Below are positions 9,136 to 18,122 of a stretch of 64,000 bases of DNA, piece by piece. This DNA comes from Asaia sp037151935 (GTDB taxonomy: Bacteria; Pseudomonadota; Alphaproteobacteria; Acetobacterales; Acetobacteraceae), in contig NZ_CP157575.1 of assembly GCF_051628905.1 (NCBI RefSeq), positions 2,170,001 to 2,234,000 on the forward strand, written 5' to 3'. The notes under the pieces are model-generated. The model made no database searches. It was not told the DNA's origin and saw nothing but the letters and a program-made list of their open reading frames with translations. Numbering within the stretch: position 1 is the first letter of the stretch; every line of letters begins with the position of its first letter. A program made the position numbers and the translations under genes.

Positions 9136-9204
9136 ATATCGGGACGACGGTAAAATTCGTTTTCCCTATTTCCGGCCCCCGAAGGAGCCGGGGGGCAGCC
9201 ATAC

Positions 9205-9675
9205 TCAGCCGCGACCGCGATAGCCGGGCACGTCCTGAGCCGGAATCCAGACGCCCTTGGGCGCCTCGCCCGTCTGCCAGAAGACGTCGATGGGAATCCC
9301 TCCACGCGGATACCAGTAGGCCCCGATGCGCAGCCATTTCGGATTCAGGATCTCGGCCAGCTTCACGGCGATGCTGACTGAGCAGTCTTCGTGAAAAGCG
9401 CCGTGATTGCGGAAACTGGTCAGATAGAGCTTCAGTGACTTGCTCTCGACGATCCATTCGCCCGGAATATAGTCGATGACGATATGGGCGAAATCGGGCT
9501 GGCCCGTTACAGGGCAGAGCGAGGTGAATTCGGGTGCCGTAAAGCGTACGACGTAGTCACGCCCCTTATGCGGGCTCGGGACGCGTTCGAGTGTCGCGGT
9601 CTCCGGGCTCTCCGGCTGGACTGTCTGGCGGCCTAGCTGGCTAAGAGCCGCCAGATCGTTCTCTGATGTGGTCAT
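9205..9675 (-). CDS. queF: NADPH-dependent 7-cyano-7-deazaguanine (preQ0) reductase QueF
   Basis: 156 residues, the short type I QueF. The catalytic Cys54 lies in SLCPVTGQPDF, the general-acid Asp61 follows seven residues later, and VESKSLKLY (about 76-84) is the NADPH-binding QueF motif with Glu77 for substrate binding. It reduces preQ0 to preQ1 in queuosine tRNA modification. It is divergent from rnd with only about 14-30 bp between the starts, so the two must share a compact promoter region. Confidence 0.96.
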   Translation of the reverse strand: MTTSENDLAALSQLGRQTVQPESPETATLERVPSPHKGRDYVVRFTAPEFTSLCPVTGQPDFAHIVIDYIPGEWIVESKSLKLYLTSFRNHGAFHEDCSVSIAVKLAEILNPKWLRIGAYWYPRGGIPIDVFWQTGEAPKGVWIPAQDVPGYRGRG

Positions 9676-9689
9676 GATGGTCTGCCCTG

Positions 9690-10892
9690 ATGTATGGAAG
9701 GGAAATGCAAGTGTCTCAAGCCGGTTTCCCAGCCCCAGTCATCGTGTCTTCTACAGAAGATTTGGCGCAACTTTGCGCCCGACTCAAGCAGGAGCCGTTC
9801 GTTACGATCGATACGGAGTTTGTGCGCGAGCATACATACTGGCCCGAGCTGTGTGTCGTGCAGCTGGGTGGCGTGTCCGACGTGGCCGTTATCGACACGC
9901 TGGCGCCGGGGTTGGACCTTGCGCCGCTTGCCGACCTTCTGGCGACAGAGAGCTGCGTGAAGGTCTTTCATGCAGCCCGCCAGGATCTTGAGATCTTCCT
10001 GCATCTATTCGATGCCTTGCCACGCTCGATTTTCGATACGCAGGTGGCAGCCATGGTCGGTGGCTATGGCGACCAGGTCGGTTACGACACGCTGGTCAGT
10101 GCCATCACAGGGGCGAGCATCGACAAGACGCATCGCTTCAGCGATTGGGCGGCGCGCCCGCTGTCGAAAGCGCAGATTGCCTACGCCGCGGCCGATGTCA
10201 CCCATCTGCGCGATGTTTATCTCGCGCTGCATCGCGAACTCGACAAGCAGAACCGGCTGCATTGGGCTGACGCCGAACTGGCCGTTCTGAACGACCCGGC
10301 AACGTTCCGGCCCGACCCGCGTCGCCAGTGGGAGCGGCTCAAGGCCCGCACCAATAACCGCCGTATGTTGGCGGTACTGCGCGAGGTGGCTGCCTGGCGT
10401 GAAAACGAGGCGCAGGCGTTGAATATTCCCCGCCAGCGCCTGATTCGTGACGAGAGCCTGCTCGAAATCGCTGCCGTTCGACCGCAGGATTCCGAGGCCC
10501 TGTCGCGCGTGCGCGGTGTCTCGCGTGGCTTTGCCGAGGGTAAGGCCGCTCCGGGGCTGCTCACCGCCATACAAATTGGTATCGACCTGCCGGAAACGGA
10601 TCTTCCGCGCCCTCCCCGAAAATCAGATGGTGCCAAGCCCTCTGGCGCGCTCGTGGCTTTGCTCAAGGTTGTTCTGGCGGCAAGCTGTGAGGCCAATCGG
10701 GTGGCGCCAAAGCTTGTGGCGACGAGTGACGATCTCGACAGTCTTGCTCTGGGCGAGACCGATAGCCCCGTTCTGCAGGGCTGGCGTCGTGCCGTTTTCG
10801 GCGACGACGCCCTTGCCCTGCTCAAGGGGGAGATCCAGCTCGTTGTGAAGGGGCGTGCCGTTCGTCTCGTCCGCTCCGGCAGCACGGATTGA
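9690..10892 (+). CDS. rnd: Ribonuclease D
   Basis: About 400 residues. The DEDD 3'-5' exonuclease domain shows FVTIDTEFVREHTYW (Exo I, Asp and Glu), FHAARQDLEIF (Exo II), and YAAADVTHLRDVY (Exo III, Tyr and Asp). One HRDC domain follows (about residues 210-290), then a less conserved C-terminus. It trims tRNA 3' ends. The start may be the ATG at 9705, which has GGAAGGG just in front of it; the upstream ATG lacks a ribosome binding site. Confidence 0.95.
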   Translation: MYGREMQVSQAGFPAPVIVSSTEDLAQLCARLKQEPFVTIDTEFVREHTYWPELCVVQLGGVSDVAVIDTLAPGLDLAPLADLLATESCVKVFHAARQDLEIFLHLFDALPRSIFDTQVAAMVGGYGDQVGYDTLVSAITGASIDKTHRFSDWAARPLSKAQIAYAAADVTHLRDVYLALHRELDKQNRLHWADAELAVLNDPATFRPDPRRQWERLKARTNNRRMLAVLREVAAWRENEAQALNIPRQRLIRDESLLEIAAVRPQDSEALSRVRGVSRGFAEGKAAPGLLTAIQIGIDLPETDLPRPPRKSDGAKPSGALVALLKVVLAASCEANRVAPKLVATSDDLDSLALGETDSPVLQGWRRAVFGDDALALLKGEIQLVVKGRAVRLVRSGSTD

Positions 10893-11095
10893 TCGTTCGT
10901 GACAGGCGGTGCTGCCCGCGTCATACCGGTGGCCCGCCCTTCATTCTTTGGTAATTCGTGCGGGTTCAGATTGACTTGAGCAAGAGCTCCGTGTTTATCC
11001 GCCAGTCTCATCATAGAAAAATCCGATTTACGGATTGAGCAAGTCGTATCGACACCCTAGTTTTACGTCACTGGACTGAATGAGGAGCACGGGCG

Positions 11096-11764
11096 ATGGA
11101 ATGGACTGACGAAATAATCTCCCGTCTTCAGACGCTTTGGCAGGAAGGACTATCCACTGCCGAGATTGGCAGGCAGCTATCGATCACGAAAAACGCAGTT
11201 GTGGGCAAGGCGCATCGCCTGGGCCTGCCGCCGCGCCCTTCGCCGATCCGCGCAACGGCCAAGCCTCGCAAGGACGCTGCGGTCGACGCATCCGCCGCAC
11301 AGCCTGCCGAAGAGACGGTGGCGTCGGCACCGGTTGCGCCCCCCAGCGAGGCGAAACCTTCCGTCGCCGCTACGGCTGCGTCTGCTGCCCCGGCGAAACC
11401 CGTCACTGCCGAGCCAGTCGTGCCGCCTGCTCCGAAAATGGAGCCTGTTGAAAAAGCTGCTGCAAACGCCACCTCTGAGGTGCAAGTTGAAAACGCTCCT
11501 GCCGCCAGCAAGCCCAGCCCGACCCGCAAACCCGCCGAGGCCAAAACCATGTCGCCAGACCTGATGCTTCGCCCGCTTCTGCGCCCGTTGACGACAGAAA
11601 CCTCGCCGCGTCGCGGTCCGGCCTGCTGCTGGCCGAACGGCGACCCTGGCACGCCCGGCTTTCATTTCTGTGGTGCCAAACCCGTACCCGGCAAACCCTA
11701 CTGCGCCGAGCATTGCGCGATCGCCTATGTGAAACTGCGCGACCGTCGCGAAAGCGTCGGTTAA
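11096..11764 (+). CDS. gcrA: GcrA cell-cycle transcription regulator
   Basis: 222 residues. The N-terminal helix-turn-helix begins MEWTDEIISRLQTLWQEGLS and contains IGRQLSITKNAVVGKAHRLG, the GcrA DNA-binding signature. A low-complexity Ala/Pro/Val linker (about 60-165) follows. The conserved C-terminus is CCWPNGDPG...FHFCG...YCAEHC. GcrA works with sigma-70 at GANTC sites methylated by CcrM in alphaproteobacteria. It has a GAGGAG ribosome binding site, is monocistronic, and ends at a strong terminator. The long linker accounts for its above-average length. Confidence 0.95.
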   Translation: MEWTDEIISRLQTLWQEGLSTAEIGRQLSITKNAVVGKAHRLGLPPRPSPIRATAKPRKDAAVDASAAQPAEETVASAPVAPPSEAKPSVAATAASAAPAKPVTAEPVVPPAPKMEPVEKAAANATSEVQVENAPAASKPSPTRKPAEAKTMSPDLMLRPLLRPLTTETSPRRGPACCWPNGDPGTPGFHFCGAKPVPGKPYCAEHCAIAYVKLRDRRESVG

Positions 11765-11792
11765 CCTCGTAAGCTTCCGGCCCCGCCCCATA

Positions 11793-11825
11793 AAAAAAGC
11801 CCGGTCATGAAAGACCGGGCTTTTC
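11793..11825. terminator. Intrinsic terminator between gcrA and the bactofilin gene
   Basis: AAAGCCCGGTC and GACCGGGCTTT pair around ATGAAA, with an A-run before and a T-run after. It serves the convergent gcrA and bactofilin transcripts. Confidence 0.9.
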
Positions 11826-11847
11826 TGTATCTGGGCCCCTGAAAGGC

Positions 11848-12531
11848 TCAGGCAGAGGGGGCTGCCTCTTCCGACTTCTCGATAGCCGGAGCGGGCGTCT
11901 CGAGAGCGGCGGGGCGCGGCGGCATATCGCCGGTGATCATTTCGAGATGACCCGTAATCTGGCCGCCATCTTCCACCTGAAGGCGACGGCAACGCGTCTT
12001 GCCGATCAGCTTGCCTGTCGCGCGCACGGTCAGATTGCCGCGCACGGTCAGCGTGCCGTCGATCGTACCAGCCAGATCGGCGTCTTCGACCTCGATCTCA
12101 CCGCGGAAAACACCGCCCGGTGCGACGGAGAGTTCAGCGGCCTGGAGCAGCGAGGCTTCGACTGTGCCTTCAACCACCAGACGCTCGGCGTCCTGAATCG
12201 ATCCCTGAACCGAAATGCCGCGTCCAACGACGAGCGTGCGGCGGTCTGAGGAGTCACGACGGCCACCGGGGGCAGCCGCAGCGGCGGCAGGGCGTGCCGG
12301 TGCAGCAGGGGCTGCCGGCGCAGCAGGAGAGGGAGGGGTGGGGAACGGCGAACGACCCATCGCGGCAGAATCCTTGAATTGAGAGGCTGGTGAAGCGTCA
12401 GCCGCGGGGGCCGGACGCTCAGGGAAGAGCGAAGCGCTGCCCGAGCCGGGGGCAGTCGCTTTTTGACCATTACTGGCCGAAGCACCTGAAGATTGAGGAG
12501 CTGTATCTTCTGGTTTGCGTCGTTTGAACAA
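11848..12531 (-). CDS. Bactofilin-family cytoskeletal protein
   Basis: 227 residues. The N-terminal 95 residues are disordered and rich in Ala, Pro and Ser. The bactofilin (DUF583) beta-helix core (about 97-200) has repeats such as TLVVGRGISVQGSIQDAERL, VEGTVEAS, GEIEVEDADLAG and DGTLTVRGNL. The C-terminal tail is again Pro/Ala-rich. Bactofilins polymerise without nucleotide and organise cell-envelope synthesis. It begins MFKRRKPED and stands alone. Confidence 0.9.
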   Translation of the reverse strand: MFKRRKPEDTAPQSSGASASNGQKATAPGSGSASLFPERPAPAADASPASQFKDSAAMGRSPFPTPPSPAAPAAPAAPARPAAAAAAPGGRRDSSDRRTLVVGRGISVQGSIQDAERLVVEGTVEASLLQAAELSVAPGGVFRGEIEVEDADLAGTIDGTLTVRGNLTVRATGKLIGKTRCRRLQVEDGGQITGHLEMITGDMPPRPAALETPAPAIEKSEEAAPSA

Positions 12532-12834
12532 GAGAACCCCGCTGCGCGTTCAAAAAGGTGGCGGTTCGGGTGCCGCTGGCGGCTTGGGACAGGCGAGATA
12601 CCATCGAAACAGCACCCCACGCCCTTACCCGGCTTACACGTTAAGATGCGCAAGCGACAAGCCGATAAACGGCAGGTTTTCGCGGTTTTTGACCCTGACC
12701 GAGTCTTGTGTCATGGCCTTTGGCGAAGAATGCCGAACCTGTCGTTCACGCAGCGTTACGATTGCCATTGATCATGTTGATTTCATGGCGTGAATGGGGG
12801 TTCTTTCGCTTTAATTCATCTCTCTGGAGACTTC

Positions 12835-13812
12835 ATGACTGCGCCTGCTCTCGATCTGCTCTGCATTGGCAACGCCATTGTCGATATTCTGGCCCCGGTT
12901 TCCCAGGAGACGCTGACGGCTCTCGGCTCGCCTCTCGGCAGCATGACCCTGATCGACGCCGCGCAGGCTGCAGAAATCGAAGCGAAGATCACGCCCGAGC
13001 AGGTTATGGGCGGGGGTTCTGCCGCCAACACGGCTGTCGTTGCCTCACGTCTCGGTGCCCGTGTGGGTTATCTGGGCAAGGTCGCCGCCGATGAAGCCGG
13101 TCTGGGCTATGCCAGAGACCTGACCGCCCAGAACCTGCTTTATCCGTCCGTGCCGGTCGAAGCAGCCGATCGCCCCACCGCGCGATGCATCATTCTCGTC
13201 ACCCCAGACGGCCAGCGTACCATGCACACCTATCTTGGCATCTGCACCGAGTTCGGGCCGGAAGATGTCGATCAGGTCGCCGTTTCCAGCGCCGCTGTGA
13301 CCTATATGGAAGGCTATCTCTTCGACAAGGATCACGCCCAGGCCGCCTTTATCCTCGCTGCCGAGACCGCGCACAAGGCGGGCCGTCGCGTGGCACTCAC
13401 CCTTTCCGACACATTCTGCGTAGCCCGGCATCATGACGCTTTCCGTGCGCTGGTCGCCGGTCATATCGATATCCTTTTCGCCAACGAGGCCGAAATCTGT
13501 GCCCTTTACGGCACTGAGGATTTCGACTCCGCCGCTTCCCAGGCTGGCGCTGACGCCTCTCTGGTCGTGCTGACTCGCGCCGAAAAAGGGGCCGTCATTC
13601 TCTCCGAAGGGAAGAAGTTCGTCGTGCCGACGGAGCCTGTGAAGGTCGTGGATACTACGGGTGCTGGCGATGCCTTCGCCGCGGGCTTCCTCGCCGGTCT
13701 CGCCAAGGGTCATGGCCTAGAGGCCTGCGCCACGCTGGGCAACCAGTCTGCCGCGGCCATCATCACCCGTATGGGCGCTCGTCCTGCCGAGGATTTCGCT
13801 CTCAAGGCGTGA
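12835..13812 (+). CDS. PfkB-family sugar/nucleoside kinase (adenosine kinase-like)
   Basis: 325 residues from the ATG at 12835, which has CTGGAGA upstream; the frame extends to 12790 but without support. The N-terminal PfkB signature is around GGGSAANTAVVASRLGARVG (about 58-77). The catalytic DTTGAGDAFAAGFLAGL (about 275-290) supplies the base Asp and the anion hole. The overall look is closest to adenosine kinase-like members of the ribokinase family. The true substrate cannot be fixed by reading. Confidence 0.88.
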   Translation: MTAPALDLLCIGNAIVDILAPVSQETLTALGSPLGSMTLIDAAQAAEIEAKITPEQVMGGGSAANTAVVASRLGARVGYLGKVAADEAGLGYARDLTAQNLLYPSVPVEAADRPTARCIILVTPDGQRTMHTYLGICTEFGPEDVDQVAVSSAAVTYMEGYLFDKDHAQAAFILAAETAHKAGRRVALTLSDTFCVARHHDAFRALVAGHIDILFANEAEICALYGTEDFDSAASQAGADASLVVLTRAEKGAVILSEGKKFVVPTEPVKVVDTTGAGDAFAAGFLAGLAKGHGLEACATLGNQSAAAIITRMGARPAEDFALKA

Positions 13813-14141
13813 GGCTTTCATGGGGCTCTGCCCTATCCCCCGCCAAAGGGCAGTTGCCTTTTGGAAACCGTTCTGAAATCAGGCGGGGTTGAAAGGGGCT
13901 CGCCCCTTTCCGGAGAGCGGGGCAGCGCCCCGCATACCTTGCCCGCCAGAAGTCCAGACCCGTCGAGCAGCCACAATTTCACCTTGTGAAACCCGAAAAA
14001 ACCCGTCTTTTCGGAACCTTTCATTGCACTCTGACGGGAAATTGTGCAGAACACGGCCAAATCCGTCAGTCCCGGCTTTGTGTCGTTCCAAGGGAGCGAT
14101 CCGGCAGGGCATGACCCTGCAAGCCCGATCAGGACCGCTTC
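13813..14141. repeat. Intergenic GC-rich hairpin repeats upstream of typA
   Basis: 329 bp without a gene. From 13821 to 13932 there are nested inverted repeats: GGGGCTCTGCCC, AAAGGGCAGTTGCCTTTT, GAAAGGGGCTCGCCCCTTTC (13891-13910) and GCGGGGCAGCGCCCCGC. These match elements at 16.8, 22.4 and 54.1 kb. The remaining 200 bp is the typA leader, with CAGGA about 10 bp before its ATG. Confidence 0.65.
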
Positions 14142-15965
14142 ATGGAAATCCGTAACATCGCCATTATCGCGCACGTCGATCATGGCAAGACCACCCTTGT
14201 TGACCAGCTTCTCAAGCAGTCCGGTTCGTTCCGCGAGAACCAGCACGTTGCTGAGCGTGCGATGGACAGCAACGATCTCGAGCGTGAGCGTGGCATCACC
14301 ATTCTTGCCAAGTGCACCTCGGTCGTCTGGAACGACACGCGCATCAACATCATCGACACCCCGGGCCACGCCGATTTCGGTGGTGAGGTCGAGCGTATCC
14401 TGAGCATGGTGGATGGCGCGATCATTCTGGTCGACTCCGCAGAAGGCGCTCTGCCGCAGACGAAGTTCGTTCTGGGCAAGGCTCTGGCCCGTGGCCTGCG
14501 TCCGATCGTGGTCGTCAACAAGATCGACCGTGGCGATGCCCGTCCCGATGAAGTTCATGAAGAGATCTTCGATCTGTTCGCGGCTCTCGGTGCCGACGAG
14601 CATCAGCTCGACTTCCCGATGCTCTACGCTTCGGGCCGTCAGGGCTGGGCCGATATGGAAATGAACGGTCCGCGCAAGGATCTTTCCCCGCTGTTCGATC
14701 TGGTGCTGCGTCATGTGCCTACGCCGGGTCTGGACAAGGAAGCGCCGTTCGGCATGGTTGCGACCATTCTCGAGAGCGACAACTTCCTGGGCCGCATCCT
14801 GACGGGTCGTATCGAGCAGGGCCGCGCCCGCGTGAACATGCCGGTGCGCGTGCTGCGTCCCGATGGTTCGGTTGTCGAAACTGGCCGTCTGACGAAGCTG
14901 CTGTCTTTCCGTGGCCTCGATCGTGTGCCGGTGGAAGAAGCCGAAGCCGGTGACATCGTTGCTGTGGCCGGTCTGTCCGACGCTACCATTCCTGACACCA
15001 TTGCCGATCCGGCGCTCGACGGCCCGCTGCCCTCGACCCCGGTCGATCCGCCGACCCTGTCGATGACCTTCCGCATCAATGACGGCCCTCTGGGCGGTCG
15101 TGAAGGCAAGAAGGTGACGTCGCGTCAGATCCGTGATCGTCTGTTCAAGGAAACCGAAGGCAACGTTGCCATCAAGGTGACCGAGAGCGCCGAGAGCGAA
15201 GCTTTCGAAGTGGCCGGTCGTGGTGAACTTCAGCTTGGCGTGCTCATCGAAATGATGCGTCGCGAAGGCTTTGAACTGACAATCGGTCGCCCGCGTGTGC
15301 TTTTCCGCACCAACGAAGAGACCGGCGAGCGTGAAGAGCCGTACGAAGAGGTTCTGGTCGACGTCGACGAGCCCTATTCGGGCGTAGTCGTCGAAAAGAT
15401 GTCGATCCGTAAGGGCGTGATGCAGGATATGCGTCCGTCGGGTGGTGACAAGGTTCGTCTGACCTTCCTGATTCCGTCGCGCGGCCTGATCGGCTATCAC
15501 GGCGAATTCCTGACCGACACGCGCGGCACGGGCATCATGAACCGTCTGTTCGCGGGTTACAGGCCCTATGCCGGTACGATTGACGGCCGTCGCAACGGGT
15601 CGCTGATCTCTTCGGAAGACGGTGCGACCACGCAATATGCGCTGTTCGCGCTGCAGGATCGCGGTACGATGTTCGTCGACGCGGGCGAGAAGATCTACAC
15701 GGGCATGATCCTGGGCGAGCATTCGCGTGAAAACGATCTCGACATCAACGCCGTGCGTGAAAAGAAGCTGACCAACATCCGCGCCGCCGGCAAGGACGAT
15801 GCCCTGCTTCTGACCCCGCCGCGCAAGATGAGCCTTGAGCAGGCGATTGCCTATATCGAAGACGACGAGCTGGTCGAAGTGACACCGTCTGCAGTACGTA
15901 TCCGCAAGCGTTACCTTGACCCGAACGAGCGCAAGCGTATGTCGAAGGTCAAGTCTGACGTCTGA
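14142..15965 (+). CDS. typA: Translational GTPase TypA/BipA
   Basis: 607 residues, family length. The GTPase domain begins MEIRNIAIIAHVDHGKTTLV (G1), with IDTPGHADFGGEV (G3) and VVNKIDRGDARPDEV (G4). EF-Tu-like domain II, EF-G-like domains III and V, and the BipA-specific C-terminus (about 480-600, including the EDDELVEVTP stretch) follow. It associates with ribosomes under stress and aids 50S assembly. It is monocistronic and closed by a terminator. Confidence 0.98.
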   Translation: MEIRNIAIIAHVDHGKTTLVDQLLKQSGSFRENQHVAERAMDSNDLERERGITILAKCTSVVWNDTRINIIDTPGHADFGGEVERILSMVDGAIILVDSAEGALPQTKFVLGKALARGLRPIVVVNKIDRGDARPDEVHEEIFDLFAALGADEHQLDFPMLYASGRQGWADMEMNGPRKDLSPLFDLVLRHVPTPGLDKEAPFGMVATILESDNFLGRILTGRIEQGRARVNMPVRVLRPDGSVVETGRLTKLLSFRGLDRVPVEEAEAGDIVAVAGLSDATIPDTIADPALDGPLPSTPVDPPTLSMTFRINDGPLGGREGKKVTSRQIRDRLFKETEGNVAIKVTESAESEAFEVAGRGELQLGVLIEMMRREGFELTIGRPRVLFRTNEETGEREEPYEEVLVDVDEPYSGVVVEKMSIRKGVMQDMRPSGGDKVRLTFLIPSRGLIGYHGEFLTDTRGTGIMNRLFAGYRPYAGTIDGRRNGSLISSEDGATTQYALFALQDRGTMFVDAGEKIYTGMILGEHSRENDLDINAVREKKLTNIRAAGKDDALLLTPPRKMSLEQAIAYIEDDELVEVTPSAVRIRKRYLDPNERKRMSKVKSDV

Positions 15966-16068
15966 TCCCGGTTACTCATCCAACCGGGTGGTCTCAGCCG
16001 GTTGGAACAAGGCGTTTCAGGACGGCGAAGTCCCTTCGTGAGCCAATGCGGGCGGAGCGGGTTTCAGG

Positions 16069-16099
16069 AAAAGGTCACCGGAAGCGGTGGCCTTTTTTT
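16069..16099 (+). terminator. Intrinsic terminator after typA
   Basis: AAAAGGTCACCG-GAAG-CGGTGGCCTTTT forms a 12-bp stem with one T-G wobble and a GAAG tetraloop, then a run of T. It lies about 100 bp after the typA stop. Confidence 0.88.
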
Positions 16100-16186
16100 A
16101 TGAACATGTCGCGATTAAGGCGAATATGCGCCGTTACCGTGCGATTACAGTCATTTTATTTAATTTCTTTCGAGACGATTTGAAAA

Positions 16187-16201
16187 AACGCTGATAGCGT
16201 T
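16187..16201. promoter_or_regulatory. Inverted repeat upstream of the Lys/His-rich protein gene
   Basis: AACGCT-GAT-AGCGTT, a perfect 6-bp inverted repeat about 85 bp before the ATG, in AT-rich DNA. Position and size fit an operator. No known regulator consensus was matched. The rest of 15966-16286 holds the typA terminator and no gene. Confidence 0.3.
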
Positions 16202-16286
16202 CACGAGGTCATGAGTTCAGAGGGTCGGTTTCTTCCGACTGTCTGACGCCTGTGATTATGTGCATTCGCTTATTGGAGCTCGTTTC

Positions 16287-16577
16287 ATGCTCGTTTTCAA
16301 TCGTCGCCTTCTCACCGGTGTTGCCGCTCTTGCCATGACGCTGAGCGTTCCTGCTTTCGCTCAGGACGCCGCTCCTGCTGCCCAGGCTCCTGCCGCTGCA
16401 GCACCGGCTGCTCCTGCCGCCCCGGAAGCTACGGCACCGGCCCCGATGTCTGAAGCGGCTCCGGCTGCATCGACCGACGACAAGGCTGCCAAGCACAAGC
16501 ATAAGGGCAAGCACAAGCACAAGCACCACAAGAAGGGTGCAGAAGCTGCCGCCGAGAAGGACGCTTCCGGCAACTGA
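16287..16577 (+). CDS. Small secreted Ala/Pro-rich protein with Lys/His tail
   Basis: 96 residues from the ATG at 16287 (GGAG ribosome binding site 9 bp upstream; an in-frame GTG at 16260 is less likely). A signal peptide ends at AFA (about residue 24). Then comes an Ala/Pro-rich linker (about 26-68) and a tail of KHKHKGKHKHKHHKKG, followed by a short acidic end. His-rich tails can bind metals and Lys-rich ones can bind anionic polymers; no function is established. A terminator follows, so the gene stands alone. Confidence 0.75.
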   Translation: MLVFNRRLLTGVAALAMTLSVPAFAQDAAPAAQAPAAAAPAAPAAPEATAPAPMSEAAPAASTDDKAAKHKHKGKHKHKHHKKGAEAAAEKDASGN

Positions 16578-16599
16578 TCGTTCTTACGATCGGTAATGA

Positions 16600-16628
16600 A
16601 AAAGGGGCCGGAAACGGCCCCTTTTTTT
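16600..16628 (+). terminator. Intrinsic terminator after the Lys/His-rich protein gene
   Basis: AAAGGGGCCG-GAAA-CGGCCCCTTT forms a clean stem with a GAAA tetraloop, followed by seven T. Confidence 0.92.
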
Positions 16629-16806
16629 ATGCTCGATACGTTATGTTCCGAAAGGCGATGACACCCGACGTCCATGAACCTGCTTCAGGTCGTCGGTCAG
16701 ATTGCTGGAAATGCCCCGAAGCTGACTGTATCTCGGGCGAACGACCGGAAAAAACTTTCCGCATCTTGCAGTCATGTGGCCTGAAGATCGGAGCCGAGAC
16801 CTTATC

Positions 16807-16854
16807 TGCACCCGGAAGGGGGCAAGCCCCCTTCCGGGTGCAGGGCAGAGCCCT
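16807..16854. repeat. GC-rich intergenic hairpin repeat downstream of dadA
   Basis: TGCACCCGGAAGGGGG and its exact complement are separated by CAAG, a perfect 16-bp stem at 16807-16842. AGGGCAGAGCCCT follows at once. No T-run follows on either strand, so it is more like the dispersed repeats at 13.8, 22.4 and 54.1 kb than a classical terminator, though it may still end the dadA message. Confidence 0.6.
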
Positions 16855-16862
16855 GAAGCAAC

Positions 16863-18122
16863 TCAGGATTTATAACGATCCAGCGAGAGATCGAGCGCCG
16901 GAATATCCGTGCGCTTGCCGCTGACGCGATCGGCCAGAATACGGCCCGAACCGCAGGCCATCGTCCAGCCCAGCGTGCCATGGCCGGTGTTGAGCCAGAG
17001 ATTGCTGTATCGGCCCGACGGGCCGATGACGGGTGTGCCGTCAGGGGTGCAGGGGCGCAGGCCGGTCCAGTAACGGGCGCGACTGAGATCGGCGCCGCCA
17101 TACATCTCGTTGAACGAGAGTTCGAGCGTTTCGCGACGATCCTGGCTCAGCTTGAGGCGCCAGCCTGTCAGTTCTGCCGTCCCACCGATGCGGATGCGAT
17201 CGCCAAGGCGTGTCATGGCGACCTTGTAGGTCTCGTCATTGACCGTCGAGGTGGGCACACGGCTTTCATCGGTGATCGGCGCCGTAAGCGAGTAGCCCTT
17301 GACCGGATAGACCGGCAGATCGAGTTCGATCGGCTTGAGCAGGCGGGGCGAGTAGCTGCCCAGTGCCAGCACATAGGCATCGGCTGTCAGGCGGCCTGCG
17401 CTGGTGCGAATGCCGTAAATGGCGTCGCTCGCCGCCTCGATGGCTTCGATCTCGGTGCGAAAGCGAAAGCTGACGCCTTTTTCAGCGGCCATGGCGGCCA
17501 GACGCTGGGTGAAGAGATACGCATCGCCCGACTCATCGCCCGGCAGGCGCAAGCCACCCTTGAGGAGCGCACGCGCTCCCGACAGGCCGGGCTCATATTT
17601 CAGGACCTCTTCCGTGCTCAGAAGCTCATGCGTCACACCGCTCTCGGCGAGCAGGCGCATATCTTCATGAGCGTGCTCGACCTGCTTGTCGGTACGGAAG
17701 AGCTGGATCAGCCCCTTTTGCCCATCATCATAGGTGATGCCGGTCGCGCGGCGTAGCTCGGCCTGACAGTCGCGGCTGTATTCCGCGATACGCAGCATAC
17801 GGCTCTTGTTGATGTCATAGGCATGATGCGTGCAGTTGCTCAGAAGCTGCGTCATGAAGCGCAGCATCGGCGCATTGACGGCAGCGGCACGCACCACCAG
17901 CGGCGCATGCTTCTGGAACATCCAGCGCGCAGCCTTCAGTGGCAGGCCGGGCATGGCCCAGGGGGTTGAATAACCCGGCGAGACCTGACCGGCATTGGCG
18001 AACGAGGTTTCAAGCCCGACTCCGGGCTGGCGATCGATAACCTCAACCTCATGGCCCTGTTCAGCGAGATACCAGGCAGTAGTGACGCCGATCACACCGG
18101 CGCCCATGACGATGATCTTCAT
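16863..18122 (-). CDS. dadA: D-amino acid dehydrogenase small subunit DadA
   Basis: 419 residues. The FAD-binding Rossmann motif is VMGAGVIGVTTAWYLAEQGH at the N-terminus. The family-typical segments are FANAGQVSPGYSTPWAMPG (about 41-59) and the C-terminal TGLRPCTPDGTPVIGPSGRY. It oxidises D-alanine and other D-amino acids to oxo acids, passing electrons to the membrane chain. Its start overlaps the stop of the upstream alr by four bases, giving a dad-type catabolic operon with racemase first. Confidence 0.96.
   Translation of the reverse strand: MKIIVMGAGVIGVTTAWYLAEQGHEVEVIDRQPGVGLETSFANAGQVSPGYSTPWAMPGLPLKAARWMFQKHAPLVVRAAAVNAPMLRFMTQLLSNCTHHAYDINKSRMLRIAEYSRDCQAELRRATGITYDDGQKGLIQLFRTDKQVEHAHEDMRLLAESGVTHELLSTEEVLKYEPGLSGARALLKGGLRLPGDESGDAYLFTQRLAAMAAEKGVSFRFRTEIEAIEAASDAIYGIRTSAGRLTADAYVLALGSYSPRLLKPIELDLPVYPVKGYSLTAPITDESRVPTSTVNDETYKVAMTRLGDRIRIGGTAELTGWRLKLSQDRRETLELSFNEMYGGADLSRARYWTGLRPCTPDGTPVIGPSGRYSNLWLNTGHGTLGWTMACGSGRILADRVSGKRTDIPALDLSLDRYKS

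Noticed and set aside
13833..15722. 629-codon open frame on the minus strand
   Set aside because: It lies opposite typA, which is unmistakable; the translation is His/Arg/Gln-rich without any family features, typical of an antisense frame in GC-rich coding DNA.
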